Source: Neoceratodus forsteri
Taxonomy: Eukaryota > Chordata > Ceratodontiformes > Ceratodontidae
Assembly: GCA_016271365.2 (NCBI GenBank)
Contig: CM028129.1
Location: forward strand, 1,008,133,501-1,008,197,500
DNA: 64,000 bases
Reading direction: 5' to 3'
The position numbers were made by a program, and so were the translations under genes. Below, one piece after another: positions 1 to 10,339 of the stretch; within the stretch, counting starts at the first letter, position 1, and each line of letters opens with the position of its first letter. Under the pieces are notes generated by a model. It was not told the DNA's origin. It did no database searches and saw only the letters and a program-made list of their open reading frames with translations.

Positions 1-200
1 AGACACGGGGATTGAGCATCCTGATGTCAGTGCAGGGCACAAATACATAAATACAGTTGGGCACACTGGGGTGGGCTCCCAGTGTGCCACATGAGTTTGG
101 GGGGGGGTACATAATGCTGACACAGGGATTGGAGACCCCGATGTTGGTGTGAGGAGGACAGTAGTAGTGGGAGGGTTGTCTTTCCTGCTGGCGATGGCAA
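1..200 (-). repeat. Interspersed repeat R, first copy
   Basis: The reverse complement of this stretch resembles about 41,030-41,160. Both carry a hairpin in which GGCACACTGGG faces CCCAGTGTGCC, preceded by a similar C-rich run and a CGACATCAGGGG-like word. I see no coding capacity; the 86-codon minus-strand frame here is just this repeat. It sits against the truncated left end of DIRS copy D1. Its class is unknown. The resemblance is visible by eye, but the exact ends are not. Confidence 0.4.
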
Positions 201-376
201 TGCGACTGTGCGGCACTTGCACATACGTAGTTGTATTGAATGGCATTTTGCGTTCATAACATGCGTGACACCAGTGGAACTATGCATGTCTTGTGCAGTC
301 GCACATCGTGGATTCTGCCCCAGAATGCGAGAGTAACAGCCCGAAATAGTCGCGTGCTGTTCTATAGCAGCCGATC

Positions 377-2190
377 ATGGCGAGGTGTTTCAAGCTCCGT
401 TGGACTTTTGGAAGGATACATCAAAAAGTTCAACAGAAGGTTCCACATTCGACCGTTTTTAGAGCTACGATCGATCCCAAGGACAAAGCCAAGGAATCTG
501 AACCGACTTCTTCAGAGAAGGGTGAGTTCTCTAAGCCAAAATGTACTGGAGAACTGACCACATACTATGTTCCGGAAAAGAAAAAAACATAAAGAAAAAC
601 ATGTTATCACACCTCTTGCTGAAAAAGCAAAGGAGCTCTCGGTAGACAAACAGGCCATGCCATCGGCAGAAACAATTGCACAGGCTGTGAAAGTATTGCA
701 AGCCTTGCAAACTGCTGCTGCTTAAGGCCTTGTCCTGGTTCCTGCACAGTAAGTACCAGCAGAACCCTAGGTCCTGGTTTCAGTACCATTAGTGGTTCCA
801 CTTCCGGGTACATACTCCCAGGAATATGAGGAGGAAGATGAGGACATAGAGGAACTGGTAGAACCGGAGGTTTCTCCAGATCAGAAGTTCGATCCCCTCC
901 TTCCCGGTACCGGAGGATTATTCCCCCCACTATACCTTTGTGAAACTGATGGTGGAAGCCCTTGACCTCCTACCCACAAAACCGTGGAGGATGAGGAGGA
1001 GGCAGAATTTTTGGACATGATGGGGTTAACACCCACCAGACGGTTACTGTTCCCCATAAATAAGTCTCTGAGGAAGCAGGTCTTAAAAATCTTGGAGACT
1101 CCAAATTCTGTCTTGCCCATAGATAAAAAGGCTGATAAAAAGTATCAGCTGGACTGATCAGGGGCAGAGTTTCTCTTCTCCCATCCTGATCATGTAGTAG
1201 TAGTAAAATTTTTTATTTTTAGACAGGAAAATTGTTGGTATATTCACATCATTAGGACCAAAGTCCTATTTACAAGATGGTCCTGCGAGTGTTTTGTTAA
1301 GATTTACAAAGACACAATACAATAAAACATTCAATATACTGTAATACAATTCTATAAATACATTTTACCATGAGAGAAATATAGCAGATGCATTCAATTA
1401 GAAATAATAAACGTCTGGTCCAAGCTGCAGCTTGTTACAGAGCTAGGGTCCCACTGTCCTCATCCACCAGAGAAAGACTCCAGGAAAATGGATATCATGG
1501 CAAAGAAAGGGTATTTGGCTGCCTCCCTGGCCATTAGGCAGGCAAATTACATAGCCTATGCTGCCCAATACCAGAAGACATTATGGAATTCAGTGCTGGC
1601 AATGGCTGATAAAGCCCATTAAGCCCTGGCTGCTGAAATTGCAGACACGGACAGATGCTGACTGGAGGCCACAAAGCACCAGTTTAATATGGCATTGGAT
1701 GCCAATGATACTGCTGCCAGATGGATGGCACTGAGGTGGTTTACCTGGCTTGGGGCCACAAACCTTTCTCAGGATGCTCAAACCAAAGCCATGGATTTTT
1801 ACATGTGATGACATTTTTCTGTTTGGCGACAAAACAGAGACTTACATGGAAAAGATGGACGAATACAAAACAACCTACAAAAGTAATGCGAAGGAGAAGC
1901 CCTCCACCTCATATAAGCCACAAGGATGGGGATGTAGGGGTAGGGCAGCCTACAGCAGACCATTTTTCCAGGCTCAGGCTACACCTATCAACAGCAGAGA
2001 GGATACGTCAGGGGCAGGGGCAGAAGGGGTTCTAGGCATGGTGATCATGCCTCCCAGGCTAAAACCCAACTCAAACAGATCCTCTGACGTGCTTGCCAGG
2101 GTTTCTTCCCCTCTGCCAGTAGGGGCAGGCTGGCTCACTGCTTCTGTGCTTGGGAAAACATTACCACAGACAAGTGGGTCCTGGAAGTAG
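377..2190 (+). pseudogene. D1 gag-like ORF1 remnant
   Basis: This is the remnant of the DIRS gag-like protein, presumed to form the RNA-packaging particle. Frames around 377-592, 600-1,150 and 1,430-2,190 line up with the gag of D7 (48,030-49,110 and 53,873-54,230) and D2 (16,542-18,154). Shared blocks include a Lys/Glu-rich N-terminal part, an Ala/Val-rich stretch near 610-730, and a C-terminal block with ETYMEKMDEYKTTY near 1,840-1,880 followed by a Gly/Arg-rich tail. The Cys/His cluster found at the start of the other gag copies is missing, in agreement with a lost 5' end. Several stops and frameshifts, plus the insertion at about 1,193-1,420, break it. Confidence 0.7.
1193..1420. repeat. 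Short insertion in D1 gag, probably a LINE 3' tail
   Basis: Comparison with D2 shows that gag sequence stops near 1,193 and resumes near 1,420 (CCAAGCTGCAGCTTGTTACAG). The insert is AT-rich. On the minus strand it ends in an A-rich run, and it contains TAGGACTTTGGTCCTA, a small palindrome. It looks like the 3' tail of a 5'-truncated LINE in reverse orientation, but no coding part remains, so the family is not known. Confidence 0.35.
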
Positions 2191-2395
2191 TGAGTCAGGG
2201 CCTGGGCCTTAGCTTCAAGTCATTCCCCAAACTAAGGTCAAAACTTTTCAGACCAGCTTCCCCAACAGAGAGGGCACTTCTGGAAGCAGAAATGTCCACC
2301 CTTTTGCAGTCAAAGGCAACGGAACCTATGCCTCTCCTCCAAACGGGGAAAGGGTTCTACTCCAGGTACTTCCTAATGCACTACCTTCAAAGAAA
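2170..2395 (+). pseudogene. D1 pol, N-terminal part of reverse transcriptase
   Basis: This is the start of the DIRS RT region. It matches the corresponding stretches in D2 (18,230-18,450) and D7 (54,290-54,510): a DKWVLEVVSQG-like block, then KSFPKLR, then an acidic stretch, then GKGFYSRYFL. The reading is cut at about 2,395 by LINE-A1 and resumes at about 7,000 with the ATGGGGAGTGGCGACCC block that follows directly in D2 and D7. Confidence 0.75.
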
Positions 2396-3509
2396 TTCTT
2401 CTCTCCCATTCCGAGCCGGAGGTCATCAGCAGAACCCGTCAAAGCCGCATGAAGATAATTTTTTCCCTACTTCGGTCCAGGAGCCCACTCCCTGAAGTAA
2501 ACTAAGGACACAAAGGAAACTTACTTCTTACCCGAGTACCTGATCGTTGGAGCGGAGAACTCGGGGACTTAGCAGGAACTTCCAGGGGTTGCGGTTCGGC
2601 GGGCTGGTACAGGCAAAATTTCTCTTGCCCACCCACCCTGTTCCCTCCTCCCATTAAATGCTCCCCAGCCCCTCCCACTAGCCTGGGGCAACCTCTTCTC
2701 TACCTGTCACCATAGCGGGTCTAGTGCTGCATCTCCCAGAGCCCGCTGGGTCTCGTTCTAGGATTGCTCCCCTGACTGGCTCTGTGGGGGTTCAGATCAG
2801 CGCATTGCCTCCTATCCTGAATCCAGGTTCACAACTTGACCTGTAACCAGAACTGTTTCTTCTTGCCTTATTCTTACCATTCCCGTCACTGGACTGTACT
2901 TACTGGTGTTTGTTAGGGCATGTACTTTTTCCCATCGCTGGATTGTACTTTACAGCCGAAATTCTTGGACTTTTATGTACTTGCAGTCTTATGTATGCAT
3001 TACATCATACCTCACTGTCTCACTGGTGTTGATTAGGGCCAGTATAATATACTTGCTTCCACAGGCTAGTTACAGCGTCTGTATGTACTTGTTCTGGTAC
3101 TGCATATTTGCTTGAGTTGCTCAATTCCTACCCCTCATCTGGTTTGACCAGCAACTGCTACCCTTGGGAAATTACACCACAGCTTCCTGCTCCCTGTGTC
3201 ATGGCAATCCGGGCCTAGCATCTTTCAAGGCTGCTACCTGTCTCTAAATTGGTGTGGGTCGACTGCCACAAGCAGGCCTCTGTCAGTATAACTCAGTGCT
3301 GCTGTTTTGGGTAGTCTTAAACTCTGCCTCTTTTGGGCTGCCCGGGGCAGTAGGTCTGGAACTCGGCTGTACTGGACCCCCGTGGCTTTTAAGATGTCAC
3401 CCCGGGGGTGCTCGGTCCTCCCTGGCCTAGCTGGGGGCGCAGCTCGAACTCCTGGGCCTCAGGCTGCCTTGCTGTCCTTCAAACCCTCTCCTACCTGGCA
3501 ATCTACCAA

Positions 3510-4320
3510 AGGCATACAGCTGGCTCACCTGAACGTACGTAGTCTAATACCAAACCTAGCAGAGCTAACTGTCTGCGTGGCTCACTACAACCCTGACTTT
3601 TTGGGGGTCACTGAAGCCGCCCACCCCAGACTCTGTATGTGCCCTCCCAGGGTACCACCTTATTAGGCTGGACAGAGAAGGGAATAAGCGGGGGGAGGTG
3701 GGGTGCTCCTCTACTACAAGGGGCATCTAAACGTGGCTATCATTAGGCATGCCCCCTGCACTCCCCTACCTGTGAGTTCTTACACACCCTCCTCCTTCTA
3801 GGCAATACAGAAAAGATCCACGTGGTATGTGCCTATAACCCTCCAAAGGGAGGAACGCTTGGGCTCTCCTTGTTACTCAGCTGCCTTAATGACAAAGTGG
3901 GCTCTAATGAGCTACTGGTCCTGGGTGACCTCAACTTACACTGGTTGGGGGGGGCAACACCAAGCTGTATGAGCCTCTGCTATCGGGCCTCACCCTCATC
4001 CAACTCATCACCGAACCCACAAGGCCCTCCCCACGCGGGGGGAAAGGATCCCTCATTGACTGAGTACTGAGTAATAGGCCTGATAGAATAGTCTGCTCGG
4101 GTGTCCTCCCTGATGCCATCTCTGATCACTCCCACATCTATTGTACATGGGGCATCTCACCCCCCAAAATTCCTAGCAAGGTGATCCAGATGTGGGACTA
4201 CTCAAGCTTTTGCACTGAAGCCTACCTTGCTGACCTCCAGCAAACTGACTGGTCCCTGGTCACTGCCACGAGTGATTCCATGGAGGCCCTCGACATCTTC
4301 CTCTCTGTCTTCACACCCTG
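3510..4320 (+). pseudogene. LINE-A1 apurinic endonuclease domain
   Basis: The AP endonuclease domain nicks the target DNA to prime reverse transcription. Frames at 3,516-3,666, 3,822-4,070 and about 4,075-4,320 read, in order, the AHLNVRSL start, CAYNPPKGG, LVLGDLNLHW (the GDxN motif) and ISDHSHIYC (the SDH motif with its catalytic Asp and His). These are the landmarks of LINE endonucleases. Stops and shifts separate them, for instance after the VTEA block near 3,615, where the usual ESW motif is lost. The same blocks in LINE-A2 (52,380-51,660) are better kept. Confidence 0.75.
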
Positions 4321-4727
4321 CAAAACAAACACGCACCCCTAACGAAAAGGAGGGTAAGGGGCATGGTTACCAAGTGGCTCCATAGTGGCCTATTCTCCCT
4401 CGTGAAACAAAGGGATAAATGCTGGGTGAGATTTAAATCCACCCACTCCAGTACCAACTTCCTTGAATATAGGCAGCTGAGGAACTCCTGCAAGAGAGCC
4501 ATCCACTCTCTAAGAGTGAATTCTGCCAGTCTGCCCTGATATCCTCAGCCAGCAACCCCAGGACCTTCTGGAAAAACATTAAAAACTCAGTTGGGGAGTC
4601 CGCCCATGCTCATGCCTCCGACCTGCTGATTGGGGGGGTCAGTTGTAATAACCCCGTCACTATTGCCAACGCTTTTAACAGCCAGTTCTCTGACCTGGAT
4701 TCTCCCTCCCCCCAGCTCCTCGGCCCA

Positions 4728-6330
4728 GTGACCCTGGGTCCCCCCCATGATGAGGCACCCAGACAACCCTCCTTCTACCTAAAGGCTGTCTCCACCTCGG
4801 AGATTCAGAGGCTCCTTGCTAGTCTCTCCCCTCACACTGGAGCTGGCCACGACAGCCCTGAGCTGAAACGTCTCTGCCTTGGGGCATTCCCCCTAGCCTG
4901 GCCTATCTCTCACATATTCGGCACTTCATTAATCTTGGGAACCATCCCAGAGGTATGGAAGGTGGCTAGGGTCGTCCCTGTTCTCAAGCATGGCGACCCA
5001 AAGGATCCCACTAACTACCGACCTATTGCAATCCTGTTGGCGATCTGCAAGCTACTTGAGAAAGTAGTTGCCTCCCAGCTCACTCACTACCTTCAGAGTT
5101 ATGAGCTACTCTCCCAAGCACAACACGGCTTCAGAAAAGGGCACAGCACATCTACAGCCCTTGCGGTGGTCACCTCCGAGATCCGGTCTGCTACCGACCA
5201 TGGTAAGTTGACAGGAGCCATCTTCATTGATCTCTCAAAAACCTTTGACCGGGTTGATAACTCGCTTCTGCGCTCTACCCTTTGGTCTGTTGGTCTCTTC
5301 CCTCCTGCCCATGCCTGGTTCTCCAACTACCTCACCAGGAGGCAGCAACATACTGTCTTTAACAAAGCCCTCTCTAAACCTTCCCAGGTGACCTGTGGGG
5401 TACCTCAGGGCTCTGTCCTTGGACCCATCTTGTTTTCCCTATTCATAAATGAGCTGCCCTCAGTATCTCCCCATGGGCACTCCACCCTGTACGCGGATGA
5501 TCTTGTCATCCTGGTCTGCTCACAGGACATCAAAGACATTAACTCCCAGTTAAACCATGACTTTAACCACATTCAAACCTGGCTTGAGGACCACAGGCTA
5601 ACCATTAATCTCACCAAGACCCAGACCATGCTCTTTGGCTCCTCGGCCAAGATAAAATCCTGCCAAGCTTCTCTCAGCATCTTAGGAGCTGATGGTTCCC
5701 TCCTGAATGTTGCGGATGCAGTCAAGTACCTGGGTGTCACCCTTGATCCACAACTGGACCTCTCACTCCACATTCGGAATGCCTGTAAAGCCACAAACTG
5801 CAAGCTGGGCATGGCTTACACAGCTAAAGGCTGTCTTGCCCCGGCCGCATGTCTCACCATTGCTAGAGGGATCCTCCTACCCACGCTTGGTTATGGCTTG
5901 GTATCCTTGCCCACGTTCCAAAATCCAGTCTCTCCAAATGGGACACTCCGTACAACAATGTATGCCGTTTTGCCCTCGCCTCTCACACCGTTGTGAGATA
6001 TACTCCCGACTGGAGTGGCTTTCACCAGAATACCACCGCAGCTTTGTCCTTGGCAACTTTCATTGACAATATTGTCAGAAATGCCACTCCCCCCACACTC
6101 TCCTCTTTCCTCAAACCTGCTAACCCCACCTACCAACTAAGATCCAGCAACTCTCTGGTTCTCCTGGTCCCTAAAACCCACACCCAAATAGGGGATCAGG
6201 CCTTTGCTGCCTATGCGCCCAAACTATGGAACTACCTTCCTGCAAACACTGGCTCCACTACCTCCCACCCCTGTTTCAAAGCCTCCTTATGGGGCTTCAT
6301 AAAATTGGCCTCTTCCTGCCTCTGTGCCTG
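4728..6330 (+). pseudogene. LINE-A1 reverse transcriptase
   Basis: This is a target-primed reverse transcriptase. One open frame runs from 4,728 to 5,996 (422 codons), and the C-terminal part continues in another frame to about 6,330. Landmarks in order are VARVVPVLK, FRKGHSTSTALAVV, IDLSKTFDRVDN (usually AFD), CGVPQGSVLGPILFSLFIN, LYADDLVILV (the catalytic YADD, near 5,490), LEDHRLTINLTKTQ and VKYLGVTLDPQLDL. The C-terminal half includes a KLWNYLPANT-like block near 6,220 that is typical of the LINE C-terminus. A frameshift near 5,990 breaks it. The catalytic residues are intact, so it died late or was copied recently. Confidence 0.85.
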
Positions 6331-6999
6331 AGCTGCCAAACTGGTCACAACAGTCTGGGCATGATGACCGGCCTCTACTAGCACTTCCTCCACCAGGCAA
6401 GCTCGAGGCCTACTGACCCACCTGTTGAATACGGGGCTGGCATACTCGATGCCTCCTGTCCCACCTTCTGTACATGGTACACTCCCCAGCCCTAGATGAC
6501 CCTGACTTGTGTGCCTACAACCAGAATTCCCCCCCCCCACCCCAAAAACAACCTGTTGCCCATCCTCTGTAGCTTGCCTCTCAATTACCTGGCTCTGCAG
6601 AGTGGTACTTGTGACTTGTCCCTGTATGCATTTGCTGCCCAGGCCGGTACCACACTGTCATCTACCTCTTGACGAAATGCATGAGCCTGAAAGCTCTCCC
6701 TTGTACCTAGCTAGCTTGATGTTTGTTGTTGTATACTTTTGTTTTTACTCCCATGCCTGTACCTATTGCGATTCTACCCCCTGCCCAAATGTCACTATGG
6801 CTCTTGCTTCTGTATGAATCCTGTCTGCCCGATGATCACAATGTACCTCTTAATGTAACCATTGTTTCAATGCTTTGTGTGCACCCTGTCTACCTGTTTA
6901 CTCTGATTTGTTCTCTTGTAATCCTCCCGGTTCGTATCTGAAAATAAGCACTTGCTGTCTAGTGTGCTTACCTGGTTAACAAAAGCAAATAATCTTAAA

Positions 7000-7560
7000 A
7001 GAAAAATGGGGAGTGGCGACCCATATTAAACCTATGAGCACTGAACAAGCTCTTAGCAAAGCCAAGGTTCAAAATGGTAACCTTGTCAGTGATTCTTTCC
7101 ACTCTTCAGTAAGGAAATTGTCTGGCCTCATTGGATCTGAAAGATGGATATTTCCACATTCCCATTAGGGAATCCCTCAGAAAGTACATCAGGTTCAGAC
7201 TGCCTTCGGGTCATTACCAGTTCGCAGCCCTGCCATTCAGCTTAACCTCCACTTCCAGGGCATTCACAAAGTGCTTGGCAGTAGTGGTGGCATAGCTCAG
7301 ATGGTAGGGCATCCTAGTGTTCCCCTACCTAGACGACTTGGCTAGTCATGGGTCAGTCACCACAACAGGTAAAAGATGCTCTCTCATTCACCCAGGACAC
7401 CGTAGAGTTCCTGGGGTTCCTGTTCAGTGCCCAAAAGTCGGTACTTCAGCCTGTTCAAGTATTGGCTTTCATAGGAGCAGAACTGGATACTCTGAGAGCG
7501 AGGGTCTTTCTCCCACAGGACAGGGTAGACAGCATTCTGCAGATTTGCAGGTTTTTAATT
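7000..7560 (+). pseudogene. D1 reverse transcriptase core
   Basis: This continues the D1 RT after LINE-A1. It holds the block equivalent to 'LDLKDGYFHIPI', the RLPSGHYQFAALPFSLTS block (fingers and palm), the catalytic VFPYLDD motif near 7,320 and the thumb-like SVLQPVQVLAFIGAELDT near 7,440-7,500, which are shared with D2 and D7. The catalytic Asp pair is intact, but the following WL is changed to LA. Frameshifts lie around 7,290-7,350. The reading ends in a LINE insertion at about 7,560. Confidence 0.8.
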
Positions 7561-7700
7561 TGCTGGTACATTTATAGAGTTTAAATTGTTGGATTGTATT
7601 AATTTAAATTGATTTGTTATGACTATTTACAGTGCTTGTTTTATATATGTACAAGCGCCTTGGTTATAAGAAAGGTGCTTTTTACAACTATTGATTGGAT
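7560..7700 (+). repeat. LINE 3' tail fragment in D1
   Basis: D1 pol breaks after CAGATTTGCAGG and resumes near 7,700 (ACGCTAAGTCCAGCAAGG, matching D2 at 19,021-19,036). The insert is AT-rich and carries ACAAGCGCCTTGGTTATAAGAAAGGTGC, which resembles the 3' end of L2-type LINEs, where a GGCGC or GCGCTT word precedes the tail. No protein part is left. Confidence 0.4.
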
Positions 7701-7765
7701 TCTGTCTCAACACGCTAAGTCCAGCAAGGCACTTCCTACAGTTACAGGGCCACATGGCTGCAAGC

Positions 7766-8150
7766 AAGCAATCTTTATTTATTAAATGCTATTCCAGAAT
7801 CAAGATCATAGCGTTGTACATAACAACTCTAAAAAAAGCATATTTAAAACCAGAAACAATTCTAAAACAATTAAACATAGGCAGCCAGGTTCAGAACTTC
7901 AAACAAATGCCAAGCTAAATAAATAGGTTTTCAAGGCAGACTTAAAGGCCTCAGTGGTCGAGCACACTCTAATTCGATGAGGTAGAGAGTTCCTCAGGGT
8001 TGGAGCCACAAATGATCTAGCTCCCAAAGTTTTTAAACATACCCTGGGAACCTCTAGTAATCCCTCGCTGGCGGAGCGGAGAGGGCGGTAAGGACAAAGG
8101 AGATCTTGCAAATACCGCTGATCTTGCAAATATTGCTGCAGCCACAGGAA
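7766..8150 (-). pseudogene. 5'-truncated L2-type LINE, RT C-terminus
   Basis: On the minus strand the frame from about 8,070 down to 7,915 reads a LINE RT C-terminus: GARSFVAPTLRNSLPHRIR, then TEAFKSALKTYLF. This matches the W-NSLP and FK--LKTHLF pattern shared by L2, CR1 and Jockey elements. The 3' UTR runs to about 7,766 with an AATAAATAAA-type end. It sits inside D1 between the RT and RNase H regions. A 20-bp tandem duplication (GATCTTGCAAATA--GCTG) lies near 8,102-8,140 at its 5' edge. Confidence 0.6.
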
Positions 8151-8154
8151 CAAT

Positions 8155-8760
8155 GTTAGACTCCAGATTTCAGATAAGGGACATACAATTTTACCTCAGG
8201 ACACATTGATGCCAAGGGAGGGATGCACTCTTGAAGGTTGTGCCAGTGACAAGGACTCTGTTGCATGCTCTGCAGTGGTGGCAGGACAGGGACAACCTCA
8301 GAGAAGGGGTTCTATTCCAGAAGGAGTCTCCCATGTTGGTCCTCACAACAGATGCTTCCCTCCTAGGGTGGGGGGGCACATCTGGAAGAGCACACAGTGC
8401 ATGGCACATGGTCCCCTGCAGAGTCACTCTTGCACATAAATCTACTAGAACTCTGGGCAGTGTTTCTAGCCCTGCAGTTTTTTGCACCGCTGGTGAAAGG
8501 CAAGATGGTACAAGTCAGGACAGACACCACCACCACAGTGTACTACAAGGGGGGGGCAAGGCCCCGCTTGCTGTGTACACAGACAATGAAAGTATGGAAT
8601 CTGCCTTACTCCCCGGAGGTGTCCTTGCCGGCTGTTCATCTGCCAGGAAAGGAGAACACCCTGGTGGATGCACTCAGTAGAATCAGCCAAAACCACCACG
8701 AGTGGTCTCTGAACCGACAGGTGCTGGAAATGGGCACCCCAGAGATCTTTGTCTCTTAGG
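8155..8760 (+). pseudogene. D1 RNase H domain
   Basis: RNase H removes template RNA during reverse transcription. Two overlapping frames, 8,231-8,440 and 8,397-8,759, carry the landmarks in order: LTTDASLLGWGG (first catalytic Asp, near 8,345), HINLLELWAV (catalytic Glu, near 8,435), VQVRTDTTTTVYY (catalytic Asp, with the usual DNTT changed to DTTT) and KENTLVDALSRI (last Asp, near 8,655). A frameshift near 8,400 separates the first two. It is followed by GTPEIF, the start of the Dam-like domain. Confidence 0.8.
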
Positions 8761-8900
8761 AAAACCATCAGTTACCCCAGTTTTGCTGCACCTTTTCAGT
8801 GGCCCAGCACATCCACCTTCCCCAGAGGCACAACCTCCTAATCACCTCCACAGGGGAGGATCCTTTACCCACACCTCAGGTCCCTCAAACTCAGAGCATG
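8735..8900 (+). pseudogene. D1 Dam-like methyltransferase domain, mostly deleted
   Basis: In D2, D3 and D7 the RNase H is followed by about 100-120 residues resembling the phage-type N6-adenine methyltransferase domain of DIRS elements (DLFA--N-KL, then YAFP, then LVAPDWARQPWY). In D1 only the first block (GTPEIF, ENHQLPQFC near 8,740-8,790) remains. It joins directly to the LPQRHNLL block near 8,820 that normally follows the domain. About 180-200 bp are therefore missing, including the region of the likely catalytic motif. Confidence 0.6.
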
Positions 8901-9916
8901 ACTCTTGAGGACTTCAGAGTATGCGGACTTACATCTCTCTATGGGTGTCCTTAATGTGCTCAGGGGTTCAAAGAAAGCCTCCACTAGGAAAACCTATGCT
9001 TCCAAGTGGAGAATGTTTTCCATCTGGTGTGACACTAACAGTATAGTGCCCTCTCAGGCTGGGTTATCAGTCCTGCTGGACTGTCTCTCTCACCTGAATT
9101 CACTGGGTCTTTAGCCCTCTACCCTTAAGGTCCACCTGGCGTCAGTCTCTGACTATATTTCATCTGGTAAGGGTGATTCAATGGCCTCTAACCCCATTTT
9201 CAAAATGTTTTTCAAGGTGCTAGGCTAACTTGCACCCTTCTCACAGAGAGCCGGTGCCTTCATAGGACCTCGGTATCTATTGCCAAACTCATAGAACCCC
9301 CATTTGAGCCCATGGCTACAGCACATCTGAAATTTGTGACTTGGAAAACTCTCTGGTGGCTATTACCTCAGCCAGGTGGATTAGTGAGCTACACGCCCTG
9401 TGTATAGAGCTAAACTACATCTCCTTCCACAGAGATAAAGTGGTCCTCAGGACTAATAGGAAATTCCTTCTGAAAGTAGTCTCTGATTTCCATTTGAACC
9501 TGTCAATCTTCTTCACTGACCATTCTAGCTCAGGTGAACAAAGGCTTCATAGCCAGGATGTCAAGAGAGCTCCAAGTTACTACCTTGACCACATCAGGGC
9601 CCACAGGCAGGACAGGCAGCAGCTGTTCCTGACCTATTGGGAATTAGGAAGAAGAAAACCAGCTTCTAAAAGGACCATTTCACGCTGGATAGTGGCATGT
9701 ATCCAATTGGAGCCCCCAGTAGTCCTGAGGGCCCACTCCATAAGGGGCACAGCTGCTACAATAGCAGCACCCAGAGATATTCCCCTGTTAGAAATCTGTA
9801 AAGCAGCTACGTGGAAAACAGTATACACTTTTACAAAGTACTGCTGTTCAGACACTCAGTTCAGAAGTGATGCCAGGTTTGGCACAGCAGTGCTGCAGAG
9901 CATGTTCCCCAGATAG
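8895..9916 (+). pseudogene. D1 tyrosine recombinase (YR)
   Basis: YR inserts the circular DNA copy of a DIRS element. The N-terminal core-binding half is at 8,905-9,114, with KKASTRKTYASKWRMFSIWC and a short helix-rich block. After a stop-rich gap the catalytic half is open from 9,341 to 9,916 (191 codons). It contains ITSARWISELHALC, the first catalytic-Arg box, near 9,365. Near 9,735 it contains RAHSIRGTAA, the His-x-x-Arg box, although other copies read HSTR. It ends with the conserved DARFGTAVLQS. The second half is one of the longest unbroken YR frames in the window. Confidence 0.8.
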
Positions 9917-9939
9917 GTTCTGTACCCTCCTCCAAAGGT

Positions 9940-10060
9940 ACTGCTTCGTAGTTTGCAATAGTTTTTCATATTGAAGAATTCCTGGGGTTAGAAGAAAAAA
10001 TTACCACAGTAATCTTGTTTTTTCCAATGTATTCTTCAGTATGATTAAATCTCCCACTCT
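9940..10060 (+). repeat. D1 internal complementary region (ICR)
   Basis: Just after the YR stop, this stretch carries TTCCTGGGGTTAGAAGAAAAAATTAC, a junction also present in the D7 ICR (57,540-57,640). The second half (GAAGAAAAAATTACCACAGTAATCTTG) is the reverse complement of the D1 right end at 13,389-13,428. The first half should mirror the left end, which is missing here. In DIRS elements the ICR templates joining of both ends into a circle. Confidence 0.75.
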
Positions 10061-10339
10061 ACCTCCCCTTCCAGAACCAGTTGGCCTCTGCATAACAGCT
10101 GGATTACTAGGTTGATGTTGGTTTATACCTTGGTTGTATTAACAAACCCCTTTTTGAACCAGATGGGTGTTCCCTCTCTTTGGTCCTATCTGATGGGGAC
10201 ATAGATTCATAGATTGGGTACGAGTTCAGTGAACCGAGGTCCTTTAATGAACTCGCTACCATTTCAGTGGTGGAAAAAAAAATTTTTATTCCCCATAAAC
10301 CTGTCTAGTTTTTTTTTCTTTTAAAGTGTCCATGGTATT

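Larger units (their letters stand above)
2396..6999 (+). mobile_element. LINE-A1, Jockey-group non-LTR retrotransposon
   Basis: This is a nearly full-length LINE inserted in the D1 RT. The order is a GC-rich 5' untranslated part (2,396-3,500), an apurinic endonuclease remnant (3,510-4,320), a reverse transcriptase (4,728-6,330) and a 3' UTR ending in an A-rich tail near 6,999. A possible target duplication (AAAGAAA-like) flanks it. LINE-A2 (53,872-49,125, minus strand) is the same family: the 5' UTR (ACCCACCCTG near 2,632), the endonuclease, the RT and the tail (CCTGGTTAACAAAAGC) all match. I place it in the CR1/L2/Jockey group from the endonuclease plus RT order and the RT motifs; the exact clade needs a tree. 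No ORF1 is recognisable. Confidence 0.85.

Noticed and set aside
7283..7330. tRNA-like word (TAGCTCAGATGGTAGGGC) resembling a tRNA D-arm/A box
   Set aside because: The position is inside D1 RT and aligns with D7 (GGCACACTTGAGATGGCAGGG). It is the normal RT sequence with a few substitutions, and no acceptor stem or B box pairs with it.
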